A DNA stretch of 64,000 nt from Acanthochlamys bracteata (lineage: Eukaryota > Streptophyta > Magnoliopsida > Pandanales > Velloziaceae): the NCBI GenBank assembly GCA_019914995.1, contig CM034145.1, positions 3,224,001 through 3,288,000 on the forward strand. Reading direction: 5' to 3'. The notes under the pieces are model-generated. The model saw only the letters and a list, made by a program, of their open reading frames with translations. It was not told where the DNA came from and did not search any database. The position numbers were made by a program, and so were the translations under genes. Below, piece after piece: positions 61,881 through 64,000 of the stretch (the stretch's first letter is position 1; the number at the start of each line of letters is the position of its first letter).

Positions 61881-62893
61881 GGATGTCTTTTACTGCGGCA
61901 TTGTACTGTATACAATGCATTAATAAGTTGCCCGAAATTATGGGCCTATCCTCAGTCCATTTTGTTTAATAATATTAGGAACATTTTGTCACTCCTTCAC
62001 GCTAATTTCTTCACATTATCGGTTGTAGTGGCGTCTCAAGTAAAATGCATCTGAAGGCAAGTTTGTAAGAATTGATTATCTTGAAGATGAATTTTGAAGG
62101 AAGTATTTTGGCTAGCTTTCCTTTATTCCTCTCTATAGCTTGTTTTGTTAATTCTTTTCCTTCCTTACTCTTTCTTTTTTTTTCGTATGATTTTCTAATA
62201 ACTGTTGTGTTACATGATTCTGTTTTTGCTAGAGAATCGAATACGTTATGTTAAGGAGCTTGTTGCGTTTGAGGGTGAGTGGATTAATTGCAGTGCCGAT
62301 TACAAGTTGAGGATATACGTTTAAGGATTTCTCAACTTGCATGTGAAGTCATAAATCTCATAGATTTTTTGAATTTTTTTGTACACCTTGTATGAGCCAC
62401 TGTGCGACATCTCTCTTTTTTTTTTTTGAAAAATGAGTTTTATGGAATAACATTTTCAGTTTAAGCCTTGCATGTGAAATAGTTTCTTAGAAGATACTTA
62501 AACAGGATCGTACTAGCTATAAAAAACTAAGTTTTGGTAAAACTTATTTTCTGAACTACTTTGTTTGTCAAATCCTTGAATGACTTCATCTTTTTGAGAA
62601 TCCTTGCAGTTTATTCCTATGTGTTTGCTTGTAAAACTTGTGAATCCAACAGAAATTACTACCTTGTAGTGTGAACGTTGATAAATCAATACATTGTCTT
62701 GGTTCATGAACAGATTGAGGAAAGTTTCAATCACGATCGAGAGCTATTCGATGACGTGGGAGGTGGGAGAGGTGGTGCTAGTGCTAGTGTTGGTTCTACG
62801 AGGTAGTAGCAGTTTAGAGTTTTAACTTGGTTTTTTTGTTCTAATATAGTTCTGTTTTTATTATGCCACTTAACCGAATAATGTTCTCCTATA
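61881..62893 (+). other. Representative array unit with exon-like segments
   Basis: In this unit a T-rich tract ends in tttttgctag (about 62231). It is followed by an open segment to tttgagg, then a strong donor-like gtgagtgg at about 62275. Downstream, tcatgaacag (about 62713) precedes a segment open in one frame: IEESFNHDRELFDDVGGGR followed by GGASASVG, ending in a stop near 62800 and then UTR-like T-rich text. The same borders occur in the other units. I infer that the unit may descend from the last exons of a gene. I do not recognise the protein family, and no unit carries a full gene. Confidence 0.35.
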
Positions 62894-64000
62894 GGATGTC
62901 TTTTACTGCGGCATTGTACTGTATCCAATGCATTAATAAGTTGCCCGAAATTATGGGCCTATCTTGAGTCCATTTTATTTAATAATATTAGAAACATTTT
63001 GTGACTCCTTCACGCTAATTTGTTCACATTATCAGTTGTAGTGGCGTCTCCGTAAAATGCATACGGAAGGCAAGTTTCAGAAGGATTGATTATCTTCGAA
63101 GATGAATTTTGAAGGAAGTATTTTGGCTAGCTTTCCCTTATTCGTCTCTATAGCTTGTTTTGTTAATTCTTTTCATTTCTTACTCTTTCTTTTTTTCTTT
63201 TGATTTTCTAATAACTGTTGTGTTACATGATTCTGTTTTTGCTAGAGAATCAAATACGTTATGTTAAGGAGCTTGTTGCAATTGAGGGTGAGTGGATTAA
63301 TTGCAGTGCTGATTACAAGTGGAGGATATACGTTTAAGGATTTCTCAACTTGCATGTGAAGTCATAAATCTCAAAGATTTTTTGAATTTTTGTACACGTT
63401 GTACAGTTTGCTGTGCGACATTCTCTTTTTCTTTTTTGAATAACATTTTCAGTTTAAGCCTTGAATGTGAAATAGTTTCTTAGAAGATACTTAAACAGGA
63501 TCGTACTAGCTATAAAAAACTAAGTTTTGGTAGAACTTATTTTCTGAACTACTTTGTTTGTCAACTCCTTGCATGACTTCAGCTCTTTGAGAATCTTTGC
63601 AGTTTATACCTATGTGTTTACTTGTAAAACTTATGAATCAAACAGAAATTACTACCTTGTAGAGTGAACATTGATAAATCAATAGAATGTCTTGGTTAAT
63701 GAACAGATTGAGGAAAGTTTCAATCACGATCGAGAGCTATTCGATGACGTGGGAGGTGGGAGAGGTGGTGCTAGTGCTAGTGTTGGTTCTACGAGGTAGC
63801 AGCAGTTTAGAGTTTTAACTTGATTTTTTTGTTCAAATATAGTTCTGTTTTTATTATGCCACTTAACCGAATAATGTTCTCCTATAGGATGTCTTTTACT
63901 GCGGCATTGTACTGTATCCAATGCATTAAAAAGTTGACCGAAATTTTGTGCCTATCTTGAGTACATTTTGTTTAATAATATTAGAAGCATTTTGTGACTC

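Larger units (their letters stand above)
53319..64000. repeat. Tandem array of about 1.0-kb units with higher-order organisation
   Basis: Anchoring on the shared word ggatgtcttttactgc gives unit starts at 54015, 55015, 56023, 56867, 57870, 58867, 59874, 60873, 61881, 62894 and 63887. That is ten full units of 993-1013 bp, one of them short (844 bp), plus partial units at both edges. The array begins at the gap and runs off the window end. Units are very similar. A diagnostic site (cgttgcagtttatacc, type T, against ccttgcagtttattcc, type C) near 53720, 54720, 55730, 56570, 57570, 58570, 59580, 60580, 61585, 62600 and 63590 reads T C C T C C T C T C T. Segments at 57470-57990 and 60470-60990, 3.0 kb apart, are almost identical. 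This indicates a trimeric higher-order repeat that changes to a two-unit pattern. No intact protein gene is present in a unit. Confidence 0.95.

Noticed and set aside
53634-62734. A recurring minus-strand open frame of 60-73 codons (MIETFLNLF..QDNVLIYQRS) in many array units
   Set aside because: It recurs because the units are nearly identical. It lies opposite the better supported exon-like segment and has no recognised domain, so it is probably a shadow frame.
1-64000. CRISPR arrays, bacterial operons or phage-type systems
   Set aside because: The window is clearly plant nuclear DNA with spliced genes. The repeats are transposons and satellite, with no short repeat-spacer pattern.
1-64000. 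Intact tRNA or rRNA genes
   Set aside because: No segment with both A- and B-box spacing and a plausible cloverleaf was found by eye, only tRNA-like fragments near 12.4 kb and 36 kb. A tRNAscan run would be decisive.

Overview
The window is nuclear DNA of a flowering plant, most likely a eudicot. It has spliced genes with GT-AG introns, AT-rich spacers, plant-type gene families (a CRLK-type receptor-like kinase, a plant PDI, a plant TAG-family glycosylase) and decayed Copia, Gypsy, CACTA, hAT, Tourist-like and FAR1/MULE sequences. I cannot name the species. A run of exactly 100 N at 53219-53318 marks a scaffold gap.

Left part (1-35.0 kb), gene-bearing. A decayed or partial minus-strand copy of the CXXC zinc-binding protein family (UPF0587/CZIB-like) lies at about 0.77-1.4 kb. 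Three apparently intact plus-strand genes follow. The first is a 5-exon DNA-3-methyladenine glycosylase I-like gene (5657-7203, 316 aa). The second is an 8-exon gene, including a leader exon, for a calcium/calmodulin-regulated receptor-like kinase close to CRLK2 (CDS 13333-19854, 428 aa). The third is a 9-exon protein disulfide isomerase of the PDIL2-2/2-3 type (28683-34997, 438 aa, two CGHC sites, C-terminal KEEL). All exon joins were checked for reading phase by hand. The genes show no functional linkage beyond proximity. The spacers hold two tandem Gypsy remnants (21.9-26.0 kb), a Tourist-like MITE with TTA target-site duplication (27851-28146), a degenerate repeat cluster (9.2-10.2 kb) and an inverted-end element inside a kinase intron.

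Middle part (35-53.2 kb), a transposon graveyard. A minus-strand Copia remnant is split by a roughly 2.3-kb CACTA-like element. A clean 860-bp hAT-type element with an 8-bp target-site duplication follows, then a FAR1/MULE-type pseudogene, a 3-subunit higher-order repeat of about 240 bp, and a plus-strand Copia element with both LTRs. That element was inactivated largely by TGG-to-stop and CGA-to-TGA changes.

Right part (53.3-64 kb), a tandem array. At least ten full units of about 1.0 kb run from the assembly gap to the window end. Diagnostic variants show a trimeric (about 3 kb) higher-order pattern that changes to a two-unit pattern near 60.5 kb. Units contain exon-like segments with splice-like borders, so the monomer may derive from the 3' end of a gene. 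This array is the most unusual structure here, and I do not recognise its parent sequence.
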